This document shows, piece after piece, positions 32,541 to 43,084 of a DNA stretch of 64,000 nucleotides. How positions within the stretch are numbered: position 1 is the stretch's first letter; each line of letters starts with the position of its first letter. The position numbers and the translations under genes are program-made. The DNA lies in NCBI GenBank assembly GCA_030280995.1, contig JASXTE010000014.1:2714656-2778655 (forward strand), written 5' to 3'. The stretch is from Hemileia vastatrix (taxonomy: Eukaryota > Basidiomycota > Pucciniomycetes > Pucciniales > Zaghouaniaceae). A model generated the notes under the pieces. The model had not been told where the DNA came from. It searched no databases and saw only the letters and a list, made by a program, of their open reading frames with translations.

Positions 32541-33960
32541 CTCCAAAATGAGGATAAACTACCTACTATTTCTTAAAGAATTTTTACTCTTCAAATAAGT
32601 AAAACTAAAGAATACCATTATAAATAACAATCATTTAAAAATTCAAATGTTGAAAAAGTTTATGGTGAAGCTTTATGTTGGAATGTAATTTTTTTTGGTA
32701 GAAGTTTTCACAGGGGAACCTTCTAAATTTTATATTGGAAAGTTTGGGGGTAATTGATGGGCTGGCTGCTCTATAAAAAATTACCCCAAAATATTCTTTA
32801 TTGAAATATCCCTGTTTCTAGTTGACTCCTGGCTTTGTTTTTGTTATATATGTAGTCCTCTAAAACTATAAACTGAACTACTATGAGGTTGGCATCATTA
32901 GGCTCATTCAAGGACAGATTAAAGAATTTTTTATGCTTTTTATATTTGATTATAGAAATTTTTTATTTTTGAATTTTACATGATTAAATTTTAATTTAAT
33001 TTCATTTTTAAATTTATTATGAATTATTATGTTCAGGGATAATGATCACTTGTGTTCTCCAATTATTTTTATAAATTGGAGGGAGCTCACCCAGTTATAA
33101 TTTTCTATTCTTTTGTTTATCATGTTTCTCAAAGATTTACAAAAATTAATTATGTTTATTTTCAATTTTTTTCTTTTGTATCCCAAATAAAGGTGCACTT
33201 GGATGAGGGTATGATGTCAGGGGTACAGCACATCAACTGGCTGGGTGGCATCTTTTTATATATTAAATTTAATTTTCAAATTTTAGGACATCCTTAAAAT
33301 AATAATAATAATAAATTAATATTACTAATGTTTTGTAATATATAAAATTAAATTCACTTTTTCTTATATTTTATTTTATTATTTCATTTTCTTTTCTTAT
33401 ATTTTGAAACAGAGACATGGTTTACCAATGCTCATCAAATATGCAATTATATGTCAAGACATTTGTTTAGTCCTCCAAGACTTTAAACTGGCTGGTTTTC
33501 AACAATTTTTCAAGATTTTGGAATATGTTTTTGGATCTTTTAGTCCTTCAAGACTTTTAACTGAATACTTATGAAGAGTTTTGAATTCTATGGGATCTGT
33601 TAGTCCATTAAGACTTAAAACTGAATTTCAACAAATTTTTTCAAGATGTTATGAATATTTTATTGGGAAAGGATTTTTTATGGTTATTCTCTTTGGTCTA
33701 ACATGGCATAAAACTGGAATAAACTATAGGGATTTGCTCCACCATGACCTAAAACTGGAATGAAATATGGGATTTGGTCCTCCATGACCTTAAACTGGAA
33801 AATAACTTTCTCTTTGGTCCACCAAGACTTTAAACTGGCAATTCAATCATTATATAGACAATTTATGTGGTTTTTTTAGAAGTGCAGTCCACCAAAACTA
33901 TAAAATGGAAATCAATTAAAAGTTTGTTTTTCAGGATATTAGGAGGTAATTTTAATCTAG
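32541..33960 (+). repeat. A2 3' UTR with nine copies of a GACTTTAAACTGG-type motif
   Basis: After integrase, a unit close to GTCC-(A/T)-CCA-GACTTTAAACTGG recurs at about 32854, 33470, 33543, 33603, 33695, 33736, 33776, 33816 and 33887. Four of these (33695-33840) are spaced 40-41 bp apart. A1 has the same unit at 720 and 982. A short hairpin (CTCCAATT...AATTGGAG, 33057-33081) also lies here. The remainder is A/T-rich and non-coding. Confidence 0.8.
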
Positions 33961-34639
33961 CTTGATATTAAATTCAATTGTTTTTAATTTATCACTGGTT
34001 CATCAGTACTCAAACCGGTACTCACTCATTTGGAAAAACTCAGCCATTGGTGGAAACTGTGCAACTAAGCTTAGGAAATGGAGATGTTGTTAAATAATTT
34101 ATCAGGGTTAAAGAAAGAGGGTGATTTTAAAGGTTATTGATGGAGATTGTTAAAAGTTGAAAATAAAGGTGTTAAGAAAGTCTGGCAAGAATTATGAGTT
34201 CTGATAAAAATTTAAGGATGATTTGAAAGGGTTGGAGATTTATTTAAATGTTGTGATGCTGAATCATTGAAGATGTTTAGTATTTAAAATTAAGTGGGTC
34301 TCTTTGGTAGACTACTTAGATGGAAGCTTTGATGACCTTGTGGAGAGAATGGAATAAGAGTATTTGGCTCAGGGGAAAGCCCAATGAGAATGGAATCAAA
34401 AGTATTTGGCTCATTAGGGAGGCCAGCTCAGTCATGCTTTGAAAGAAAGTAGAGACTGGTAGAGGGGATTCTGAAGGTATTTAAGCCTTACTCTCAGTAG
34501 TGGAATCTTCACAAGGAAAATATGCTTAATTAGAAGTTTATATCAAATATGAAAATAAAAAGATGAATAGAAAGAATTAGAACAACCAGACAACAATCAT
34601 TTATAAGCACCAAAAGAATTAAAGTATTAAATTTTTTTA
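33961..34639. other. AT-rich region without recognised gene
   Basis: I see no coding frame or LTR border here. A short duplicated phrase (GAATGGAAT followed by AGTATTTGGCTCA) occurs at about 34347 and 34388. It may be the remaining 3' end of A2 or unrelated DNA. Confidence 0.6.
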
Positions 34640-35391
34640 AAGAAGAGAAGAAAATAAAAATAAATAATCTCTTTGAAATCTTCCAACATTATTATCAAAA
34701 CTCTGCATTAAAATTCTTCTCTTCATTATATCTTCAGTATTATTAGAAGGGGTTTCCTGAAAGTATGTTAAAAATTTATGCTTCATATCATCACAAAAAA
34801 ACCAAGAAAGAGATATATATGAAGCTTTGGATAGTGATTAATCATCTGTATTAGTGATTTCAATAGCTTAGGAAAATAATTTAGGAGTTGTATGTGGAAT
34901 TAGTAGGAGGATTTTTAAAATTAAAATAAAGTACTAACTTTTTGAGCCAGGAAATAATGTCTCAGAAAAGCCAAAGGGTGATACTTGCAATATAGGATTA
35001 GGATCTTGGGAAGGAGGAGGAAGCTCAGGATTAGGAAATTTAGATGAAGAAGCTGTCTTGGCCTTTAAATTTCAAAAGAATGTGGGAATTTTGGATAGTC
35101 TCTTTTTAGGTATTGTTGGATCAGGAAGGGCAGCTGGTCCACTATAGATGTTAGCTCTGGAAGGAATAATTGGATGTTTACACTTGATATCAAAATTCTG
35201 AAAAGATCACAGGCAGTTCTTCCAAGGTGATAAGTGTTATAAATCTGGCAAGGTACCTGGTATTTGGTACAAATTTCACATGGGATGGCAAGGTCTTTTG
35301 ATGACATGTTGATTATGATATTAATTATAAGATGAAGTGAAAATTTTTCAGGAGTAGTTGGAGCAGTTGGTTGAATAGAATGAAGAGACAA
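34640..35391 (-). pseudogene. Broken gene with two CX2CX6C-like fingers
   Basis: The minus strand from 35391 (or an inner ATG at MSSKDLAIP) reads DLAIPCEICTKYQVPCQIYN, then GRTACDLF, and after a one-base frame change NFDIKCKHPIIPSRANIYSG, PDPTIPKKRL and a Ser/Pro-rich tail. This looks like two C-x2-C-x6-C fingers in which the second has lost one Cys (CDLF for CDLC). A TGA follows IPTFF. After a GT donor-like site near 34937 and a TTTCAG near 34760, a possible further exon reads ETPSNNTEDIMKRRILM. I do not know the family. It is antisense to A2, and D1 lies 236 bp upstream of the ATG. Confidence 0.5.
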
Positions 35392-35627
35392 TGAATGTGT
35401 GTTTGGTCAATTATACAAATTTAAAAATGGGAACATTCTTCATTGAATGGAGTATGTGGCAGCCTAAATCTTAGTATGGCACTAAGTATTATTAAAAAAG
35501 GGCGTTTTGGAGTTGATTAAATATATTTGAAAATTCAACCTAATTTTATAATGATTTATATTTAAAAGAATGGGTGTTAAAAATAGTTTAAAAAGGGCTA
35601 ATTTACAAGTCAAGATTTAACAATTAT

Positions 35628-36803
35628 TGTCAGCTTAGGTATCTCCAGGACTGAATAATTCTTATGTTTTAAATAAGATAGCCTTAAGTACATTAAGCTT
35701 ATATCTTAAAAATAAGGTTAACACACTTATATATATGTTTATAATACATATATATATAATTATTACACTATTATATAACTTATAGTAGTTTAAATAGCTT
35801 ATCCATAGCCTAATAATACTTATTAAGGTGTTAATGGAGTCATAATATACTTATCTTAAGTTATATTAAGTAATTATTGACATAAATAAGCTTATATGTA
35901 TACATAAATCTCATATTCAGTGAAATATGCAGTATATTATGTATATTTAGGTCTATAAGTGGGTTTTAGCCTCTTCATAGCCTATAAACTTTGTTTTTCT
36001 GCTTATTTTAGGTCATATGGACGTATTCAGTGGATTCACAACGCCTACAGAAGCATATAAATCTATTTCAGGCGCATGTACTCAGTTTGGACAACTTAAT
36101 CTGTTTCCTTGGATGGATATTCACGGATTTATGGGCTGCGAGGTCATTTCTGGGTTAATATTGATGCTTGGGGATTTAATTGGGGGCTTGAACATTTAAT
36201 TTTTCTCCTTTATATTCTTTGGGTTTAATTTTATTCCTTTTGGATTAGTTATTTTACCTGTTTCTTTATGGTATCTGCTTTTATCTGGATTCTCTATTTA
36301 TGGTATGGGTCTGTGTTATCCTTAATTGTGATGGAGTGTCCTTACTGGAGGTCTGGGTGTTGAATTTTCTTGAGTTGGACGCCATGGGGAGGTGATGGGC
36401 CCTCACAGTTCTGTTATTGCCAGGTATAGCAGTGACATCATCTGGATTGAAGGTCTGTGCACTCCAGTGGATTTTGGTATAAGTAAGGGAGGATTTTGAA
36501 GGTTATTAATCATCACTTACTTACTAAAATTCAATAAAACATTTAAACACAATTATTATAATTTAGAAATATATTATAAAGCCCTTATAAATTGATATTA
36601 TCATTATATAAGATAAAACTATATTCTATTTATCTATTTTCCACCACTAGCACACATTTAAATCCAAGTATAGTGAGTTTTATTTGAGTATAACTATTTT
36701 ATTAGTCTTCCCCTGAGGTTCAATCACTAAATAATTTATAAATATGTAGTAGGACCATTAATAAATACTATTAAATCATACTTATATGCTAGATACACTT
36801 TTA
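35628..36803 (+). repeat. D1 5' LTR
   Basis: 1176 bp, starting TGTCAGCTTAGG. The expected end CACTGACA has decayed to CACTTTTA before the spacer AT and PBS TGGGGGTCTTTCC (36806 onward). It contains the block AGTGACATCATCTGGATTG (36431-36449) conserved in all D LTRs, and a 60-codon frame MDVFSGFTTPTEAY near 36017. Confidence 0.9.
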
Positions 36804-37313
36804 ATTGGGGGTCTTTCCTTGATTATTATAGATTATTAGATATAAGCCTTGGGACATGATTTTTACTTTAGTATAGCTCAAAAAAACCAAATTTTTTGGT
36901 CTGCTGCATATTAGTGGGTCATAATAACTCAGTAATTGCGGAAAAGAACCCTTATAATAATTGTACTAATTTTTATAATAAAAATTAGGTATTTACAGTA
37001 GTAACTGTACCCAATATAAACCTAATTTTACTTGGTATTTGGTCACCAATATAACACCCAATTAAATTGGTATTTGGTTAAAGCTTGGTAAGCTATTTAT
37101 TCACCCTTATAAAGGTCTAGTTAAGCTTATTATTTTATTTTTAACAGTTTTTTTTTGGTTTTTTCTTATATTTTATTTAAATAAATAAAGATATATATTC
37201 AGGGTAAGCTCCAGAGCTTTTATTAGTAATTTTATTGCTAATAATTCTTGTCTACTAATTACCATATAGGTTTTCTCTTTTGTAGACGTAAAACATTGTT
37301 ATTATTATCAATA
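36804..37313 (+). other. D1 leader with primer-binding site
   Basis: The PBS TGGGGGTCTTTCC is at 36806-36818. The rest is an A/T-rich untranslated leader with two copies of TTGGTATTTGGT (about 37037 and 37068) that also occur in D2 and D3. No frame is open across it. Confidence 0.75.
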
Positions 37314-37856
37314 TGAGTGCTCCCCAGGACAATGTAAGTGAAAACCCTGCTTATAACACCAGGTCTAAAGCTAATAAAAACATTGCTCAAGGACATAACC
37401 ATGGAGGGTCAATCATACCCTCAGCCAGAGCAAATGAGTATAGAGGAAAAAGACGCCCTCTTAAAAAAGATTAAAATAAAAAAGAGGTCTCCTCCTCTGC
37501 AGGATAAACTGTCCAATCTTGCAAAACAGGTCCTGAAGTTGGAGGAATCAAAGTCTCTCATGCTGAAGGAAGTAGAGCAATTGCAGAACAGTTGCAAGTT
37601 AGGATTCCAACGGATGAATCAAACCTTGGCAGAGCTAAAGAAAGGCCAGTAAAGTCAGCAACCCCCTACCCCAGGAGGGTCACATCACTCCCATGAGAAA
37701 ATACTGGTAGACAAATGTAAGTGGGATTGGTTCCATCAACAATGGTCCAGGCACAGCTGCAACAGAGATCCTCCTCCTCATCAGACTTCCTCAGTTCACC
37801 CCTACAAAGGAAAACAAAAGCACCAAAAATCAGGACTGGAACTAATCCCATGGTAA
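37314..37856 (+). pseudogene. D1 ORF1 (N-terminal gag-like)
   Basis: It starts MSAPQDNVSENPAYNTRSKA, then shifts frame. The main coding frame is MEGQSYPQPEQMSIEEKDAL, with a coiled coil (KQVLKLEESKSLMLKEVEQL) and the lineage block DKCKWDWFHQQW (Trp to Cys in the first position). Four extra bases near 37378 relative to D2 cause the early shift, and D3 has the same extra bases. A TAG at 37648 (KKGQ-SQQ) is a further lesion. It ends in TGGTAA, overlapping the ORF2 ATG by several bases. Confidence 0.75.
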
Positions 37857-38471
37857 GTAGATTACCCTCTCGGATTGAACACAATACTGATAATTATAAT
37901 ATAGGTAATATTATTGATGTCAAATCTGTACAGAGAATAGAGGAGGTTTTGATGTAGATACACCTGACTTATCTTTTGTCAATAACAACAGTACTATTTA
38001 TAATAATAATACAGTTAATCCTCAGTTGCCACCACCTACTAGTGAGATGAGAAGTTCAAAAGATAGTGAGAGAATCAAAAAGGAAGACATGGAGTATTTT
38101 AACAATAATCCAACTGTCCATAGAATTTTTTCAGCATTGTGGAATAGAATGACTGATTGTGAGGAGCAGAAAGTTAAGCTCACATGTGATACAATTTCAT
38201 CCTTAACATTGAACATTTCTCAACTTGAAACATGAAATAAAGAATTAGAGAATGAACATCTGTCTCTAACTCTTGAGTTTTATTCATTGAGTAATAAATA
38301 TAGTGAACTTTCAAACAAATTCTGTGAGTTAGAAAAGTTGTATGAAGCACACTTATTGAAAATTGAATCAAGAAATAAGTTATCTTTTTCCCAGAAAAAT
38401 CAAAGTGTCTCTGAGCTGCTACAAAGATTGACTAAAATTGAGATTGAAACTGCCAATCTACTAATGAACTA
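37850..38471 (+). pseudogene. D1 ORF2, coiled-coil gag segment
   Basis: It starts ATGGTAAGT (MVSRLPSRIEHNTDN), with the GTAAGT overlapping the ORF1 stop. A helical charged protein follows: SVQRIEEVLM, EDMEYFNNNPTVHRIFSALW, LTLNISQLET, then NKYSELSNKFCELEKLYEAH and LLQRLTKIEIETANLLMN. Stops lie at about 37955, 38233 and 38470. It has no named domain. By comparison with B it sits between ORF1 and capsid. Confidence 0.7.
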
Positions 38472-39584
38472 GGATAATCATAAGTATACTCAGTATAAAT
38501 ATAATCCTTTCATTTGCAAAAGTGAATCTCATTCCTTCCCTATACCACCACAACTAAAACCATCTGGTGGTAGTGTCAAATCTGAAAATGTAAGTTTCAA
38601 ATCCATACAGGAGGAAATACCAGACCATTTATCAAGAGTAAATGAGTTATTGAATTTACCTAAGATTAGTGAAACAAAATACAATCAGAAGAACTGGCCT
38701 AAGATAGATCAGTACCCAACTTATGATGGGGAAGCCAGCTCTGATTGGCAACATTTTATTCAAATAATTGACAACTTGAAATTCTCATATAAGTTACCAG
38801 ATGAAGAAAGAACATCAAAATTAATTTACTTATTCAAAGATGTTGCTTTATTAGGGTTTGAAGCTGTTTTGAATGAGGGAAAAGATTACTCTTGCACTGA
38901 ATGGAAACAACTAATTGAAAAACAATTTGGAGGTTCTAAATTCAGACTCACTCAGCAGAGATTATATGAGAAAACAAGGTATAATTTGTTGAATGGTGAC
39001 AAATCTATGGTATTTTTAATGAATTTAAATAAAATATTAAAAGCCATTGAGCCAAACATGGATTTTAACTTATGGAAAGATTCAATAATATTTAAATTAC
39101 ATATGTCTTTCAGAGTTATTGTTGTAACAAGAAAAATTAATGTTACTGAATATTCTTACTTTATTAATATTTGTAATAAAATATTGTTAAACCGTAAGTA
39201 TGAAGCAAGGTATTCCACTTATAAACAAAATATTGAGCCTGTTAAAAATCAGAATTCAAAAACACTTAAGGAGAGGCAGAAAAAACCTACCGCACCTGTA
39301 GTACCTAAAAATTGTGAAACTAATGCTTGCTATAAGTGCAATAAGCCTTGGGTTAAAGGTTCCAAATGTGAGGAAAACATAAATATTGTTGAAAATCAAT
39401 ATGAATCTGAAAATGACACTGAAAAGAGTAATTATTCAAGTGATTATGACAGTAATATCCCATATAGTGTATAAGATGAGTCTGTATGTTTGAAGATAAT
39501 TTGTCCATCTTTGTTAATCCAATATTAAGTATGGAGTCAAATGAATCTTTAATAAATTTTAAGATGTTGAAATCATTAAGGATA
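38472..39584 (+). pseudogene. D1 gag capsid and zinc knuckle
   Basis: The open part (38650-39474) reads NWPKIDQYPTYDGEASSDWQ, SYKLPDEERTSKLIYLFKDV, TEWKQLIEKQFGGSKFRLTQ and LKAIEPNMDFNLWKDSIIFK. The knuckle is CYKCNKPWVKGSKC, where the usual H of GHKC is S, so the zinc site is probably dead. An acidic tail follows, then the deletion junction. It is homologous to B gag. Confidence 0.82.
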
Positions 39585-40340
39585 TATAAGAAGATATTGT
39601 GCTTTTGGTCTTAACTTTGAAGACAATCACAAATTCACACATGATTGGGTAACCCTTATCCCAGGTTTAGAATTCGCATACAATAGTACAGTACATTCTG
39701 TCACTGGCAAAAAGCCATTTGAGTTATGGTTGGGTTATGTACCTAATACCCCTGATAAAACTCTTAATAAATTACCTAAATTGGATATCCATCTAGGCAC
39801 TAAGTCTTTTCTTCAGATGCAAGAATTATGCAGAAAACATGCTCAAGAATGTATAAATAAGGCATTTGAGTATGAGAAGAAAAGATGGGATAAAGCCCAT
39901 AAAGAACAAATTTTCAAAGAGGGTGATGAAGTCCTAATTTATACACTACATTTCAATTTAAATGGTAATGTTAAATTGAAGGATCCATTCATTGGACCAT
40001 TTGTAGTTAAAAAGATGGCTGGTAACAATGCTGTTGAGGTTATTCTATATGCACCATATGATAGAAAACATCCAGTATTTCCTATTTCTCTTATAAAACC
40101 ATACCATTCTAATGATACTGCTTTATTTTCAAGAAGATAAGGAAGGCATAAACAGAAACCTGAAGAAATAGTTGAAAAAGTAGAAATTGAAAAGATACTT
40201 AAAAAGAGACACCTTACTAAAGAAAAGGGAGTTGAGTATCTATTAAGTATAAAAATAAATCAAGTGAATTTGACCAGTGGATTCCAGAAAATGAAAATTC
40301 TGATCTTAAAAATCTCTTGAAAAAATTTAAATCAAAATAA
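39585..40340 (+). pseudogene. D1 integrase C-terminus with chromodomain
   Basis: After the junction the sequence reads HDWVTLIPGLEFAYNSTVHS, PFELWLGYVPNTPDKTLNKL, CRKHAQECINKAFEYEKKRW, KDPFIGPFVVKKMAGNNAVE and YDRKHPVFPISLIKPYHSND. A chromodomain follows (VEIEKILKKRHLTKEKGVEY...FDQWIPENENSDLKNLLKKF). A TAA at 40138 and a frameshift in the chromodomain (near 40245) break it. There is no catalytic core. Confidence 0.85.
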
Positions 40341-40445
40341 TACTTTTTATTCAGTATACGTATCATAGAAATTTTTAAAATTATTTTTCTATTCACTCCT
40401 TACTTTTAATTAAAATATCTTAACATTTTTTTTTTGGGTGAGGAG

Positions 40446-41622
40446 TGTCAGCCTAGGTATCTCCAGGACTGAATAATTCTTATGTTTAAAATAAGATATC
40501 CTTCAATATATTAAGCTAATATCTTAAAAATAAGGTTAAAACACTTATATATATGTTTATAATACATATATATATAATTATTACACTATTATATAACTTA
40601 TAGTAGTTTAAATAGCTTATCCATAGCCTAATAATACTTATTGAGGTGTTAATGGAGTCATAAAATACTTATCTTAAGTAATATTAAGTAATTATTGACA
40701 TACATAAGCTTATATGTATACATAAATCTCATATTCAGTGAAATATGCAGTATATTATGTATATTTAGGTCTATAAGTGGGTTTTAGCCTCTTAATAGCC
40801 TATACCCTTTGTTTTTCTGCTAAGTTTAGGTCATATGGATGTATTCAGTGGATTCACAACGCCTACAGAAGCATATACATCTATTTCAGGCACATGTACT
40901 CAGTTTGGACAACTTAATCTGTTTCCTTGGATGGATATTCACGGATTTATGGGTTGGGAGGTCATTGCTGGGTTAATATGGATGCTTGGGGATGTTATTG
41001 GGGGCTTGGAAATTTCATTTTTTTCCTTTATATGCTTTGGGTTTCATTTTATTCCTTTTGGATTAGTTATTTTACCTGTTTCTTTATGGTATCTGCTTTT
41101 ATCTGGATTTTCTATTTATGGTATGGGTCTGTGTTATCCTTAATTGTTATGGAGGGTCCTTACTGGAAGTCTGGGTGTTGAATCTGCTTGAAGTAGACTC
41201 TATGGGGAGGTGATGGGCCCTCACAGTGCTGTAATTTCTGGGGATAGCAGTGACATCATCTGGATTGAAGGTCTGTGCACTCCAGTGGATTTTGGTATAA
41301 GTAAGTGAGGATTTTGACGGTTATTAATCATCACTTACTTACTACAATTCAATAAAAAATTTAAACACAATTATTATCATTTAAAAATATATTATAAAGC
41401 CTCTATAAATTGATATTATCATCATATAAGCTATAACTATATTCTATTTATCTATTTTCCACCACTAGCACGCATTTAAATCCAAGTATTGTGAGTTTTA
41501 TTTCAGTATAACTAATTTATTTTGTCTTCCCCTGAGGTTTAGTCACTAAATAAATTATAAATAAGTAGTAGGACCATTACTAAATACTATTAAATCATAC
41601 TTATATACTAGATACACTGACA
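40446..41622 (+). repeat. D1 3' LTR with polypurine tract
   Basis: 1177 bp from TGTCAGCCTAGG to CACTGACA, after the purine tract GGGTGAGGAG (40436-40445). By eye the two D1 LTRs differ at roughly 4-6 per 100 bases. A 102-codon frame (40835-41143) starts MDVFSGFTTPTEAY. TGACATCA is at 41251-41258. Confidence 0.92.
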
Positions 41623-41627
41623 ATTAT

Positions 41628-42006
41628 TTAATGGCCAGAAAATGCAAGTATAGGTCTAAAAGTGTATGAAAATTTAAGATGGGAGCCTTAAGAACGTTTG
41701 GGAACTTTTAGGGAATTTTTGCTATTTTTCTTGTATTTTTAATAATCCTATAAAGTATTTTTTATTATTTTTTATTCTTTATAAATTACTTAAATTTGAT
41801 GAATAGGGCTGCATGTACTATGAAAGTTTATTGTGATTGTAAAGAATATGTAGCTCTATTATCTGTAATTTTTCTGAATTTTTTATTAGTCTTTTAAGGT
41901 TCTGATTGAGTGCAGAAGTCTGTGCAAGCTCCATATAACCTCTGGGTATCTCTGGACAAGCTCCAGGATGCTCTGTCTGGAGAAAATAAAGCACATGACA
42001 TACTAT
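41628..42006. other. Unassigned DNA between D1 and a CACTA end
   Basis: About 380 bp after the D1 target duplication with no gene or repeat that I recognise. A short phrase, CAAGCTCCA, occurs twice near 41927 and 41957. Confidence 0.5.
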
Positions 42007-42090
42007 CACCACACAATATGGGGGGCCAACTTGCTAGCAAGTCTGAAACCTTGAACCCAAACTCATATTTAATTGAGCACAAATTGATGC
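42007..42090. mobile_element. CACTA-type transposon terminus
   Basis: CACCACACAATATGGGGGG at 42007 is identical to the terminus of the 11315-11575 MITE. The match continues with changes for ~80 bp, including the palindrome ACTTGCTAGCAAGT (42029-42042) and CCTTG(A/G)ACCCAAACTCA. The expected opposite end was not found within the next kilobase, so the element is truncated or its far end lies beyond D2. Downstream TTGAAC repeats (42050-42160) may be its subterminal region. Confidence 0.75.
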
Positions 42091-42865
42091 AGTGATGAAA
42101 CAACTATGAAAAGAAAATGAAGATCCTTGAACACAAAATGAAGAAACTTTGAACATTTTTTGAAGCATAGTTTATCAAAAGTGCAAAAAGCATTGAGGCT
42201 TGAATTACTGGAATTTTTGAAGGAATATGACTATAAGTGAATCCCACAGCAAAGCCAGGCTATCATATGTATAATTTTTTGAAAGTATTATCTTATTCTT
42301 TCATTCTTTTAAAAAAATTTGCTTCTTATATAAGGTTAACATTAATATATTCTAAAAATTTGAAAAAAAAATTGCCTATGAGTATGTAGAGAAATAATCC
42401 ATTATTACATGAAATCATTTATGAAAAAAAGTTATTGAAATTTTATTGTTAAAAGTTGGAGAAATATATATATTTTCTTATTGTATCAATTGAAATTATT
42501 GAATATAATAAAGATTTAGAATATTTGTGGAAGTTACACAGAACTTTTAAAAATGACTCTAGCATTAATTGATTTAATGGTATAATTTAAAAAATTGATA
42601 TATTTACTATATTATTAAAATTAAAAACATTATATCTGTAGTAATTTTCAAAAAACTAAATTACCATTATCTAGATTACATTAAAAAATAATTCTCAAAA
42701 TTTTATGAGAATAACACATATGGCCAAGGAAAAGTTTGCAATATCAATATTTTTTTTGTCTTCATACCATTTTTCTTTCCATGTCTAATAGTGTATTATA
42801 TATATATATATATTTATGTTTTTCACAATTTTCCTTCAAAATATCTTCCTCCAAATTTTTGTTCA
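42091..42865. other. AT-rich region, no gene seen
   Basis: Mostly A/T-rich with a TA microsatellite at about 42794-42814. I see no coding frame of interest. It may include the interior of the truncated CACTA element. Confidence 0.5.
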
Positions 42866-43084
42866 TCCTGTACTCTTCTCCTCTCACATTGGCTCCTGCT
42901 CTTACATCTAGATTTAGTTTTAAAACTCCTCTCACCTTCTCACCCCTTGTTCCCCTTTTTCTTCACCCCTCTCCATCCTACCTCACCCCATATAGTTATT
43001 TTTTCTCCCATCCCCTCTCATTTTGACACCTCTCCATCCCTATCCACCCCATTTCACTCTGAATCACTTCTCTTTCTCTCCTTA
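42866..43084. repeat. Pyrimidine-rich left arm of an imperfect inverted repeat
   Basis: About 220 bp with C/T runs and few purines, ending at the D2 insertion. The reverse complement of 51929-52280 shows the same blocks in the same order (GTACTCT; TTTAAAACTCCT against TTTAGAACTCCT; CTCCCATCCC against TTCCCATCCC; CACCTC-ATCC; TTTCACTC). This suggests one foldback structure split by D2. The similarity was judged by eye on low-complexity sequence. Confidence 0.5.

Larger units (their letters stand above)
17049..33960 (+). mobile_element. Ty3/gypsy retrotransposon A2, decayed and split by B
   Basis: A relative of A1 on the plus strand, in the same order: LTR end, PBS, gag, protease, RT (FVDD), RNase H, acidic linker, integrase and a motif-rich 3' UTR. 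Its gag is interrupted at 17796 by element B and resumes at 26259 with the expected next residues (LNGEQKLPDLE against A1 SNGDQKLPALD). Stops and frameshifts occur in every domain, many more than in A1. Neither outer border is visible: the 5' LTR start is not resolved between 16540 and 17049, and no 3' LTR was found. Confidence 0.8.
35628..41622 (+). mobile_element. LTR retrotransposon D1, internally deleted
   Basis: LTRs at 35628-36803 and 40446-41622, with the 5-bp target duplication ATTAT (35623-35627 and 41623-41627). The interior is only ~3.6 kb, against ~6.5 kb in D2. The sequence jumps from the end of gag (...EIIKDI) straight to the integrase tail (...RRYCAFGL) at about 39585. Protease, RT, RNase H and most of integrase (~2.8 kb) are therefore absent, and D1 is a non-autonomous deletion derivative that kept both LTRs and leader. 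Confidence 0.92.

Noticed and set aside
42794..42814. CRISPR-like or satellite array
   Set aside because: It is a simple TA microsatellite. No regularly spaced unique spacers exist in the window.
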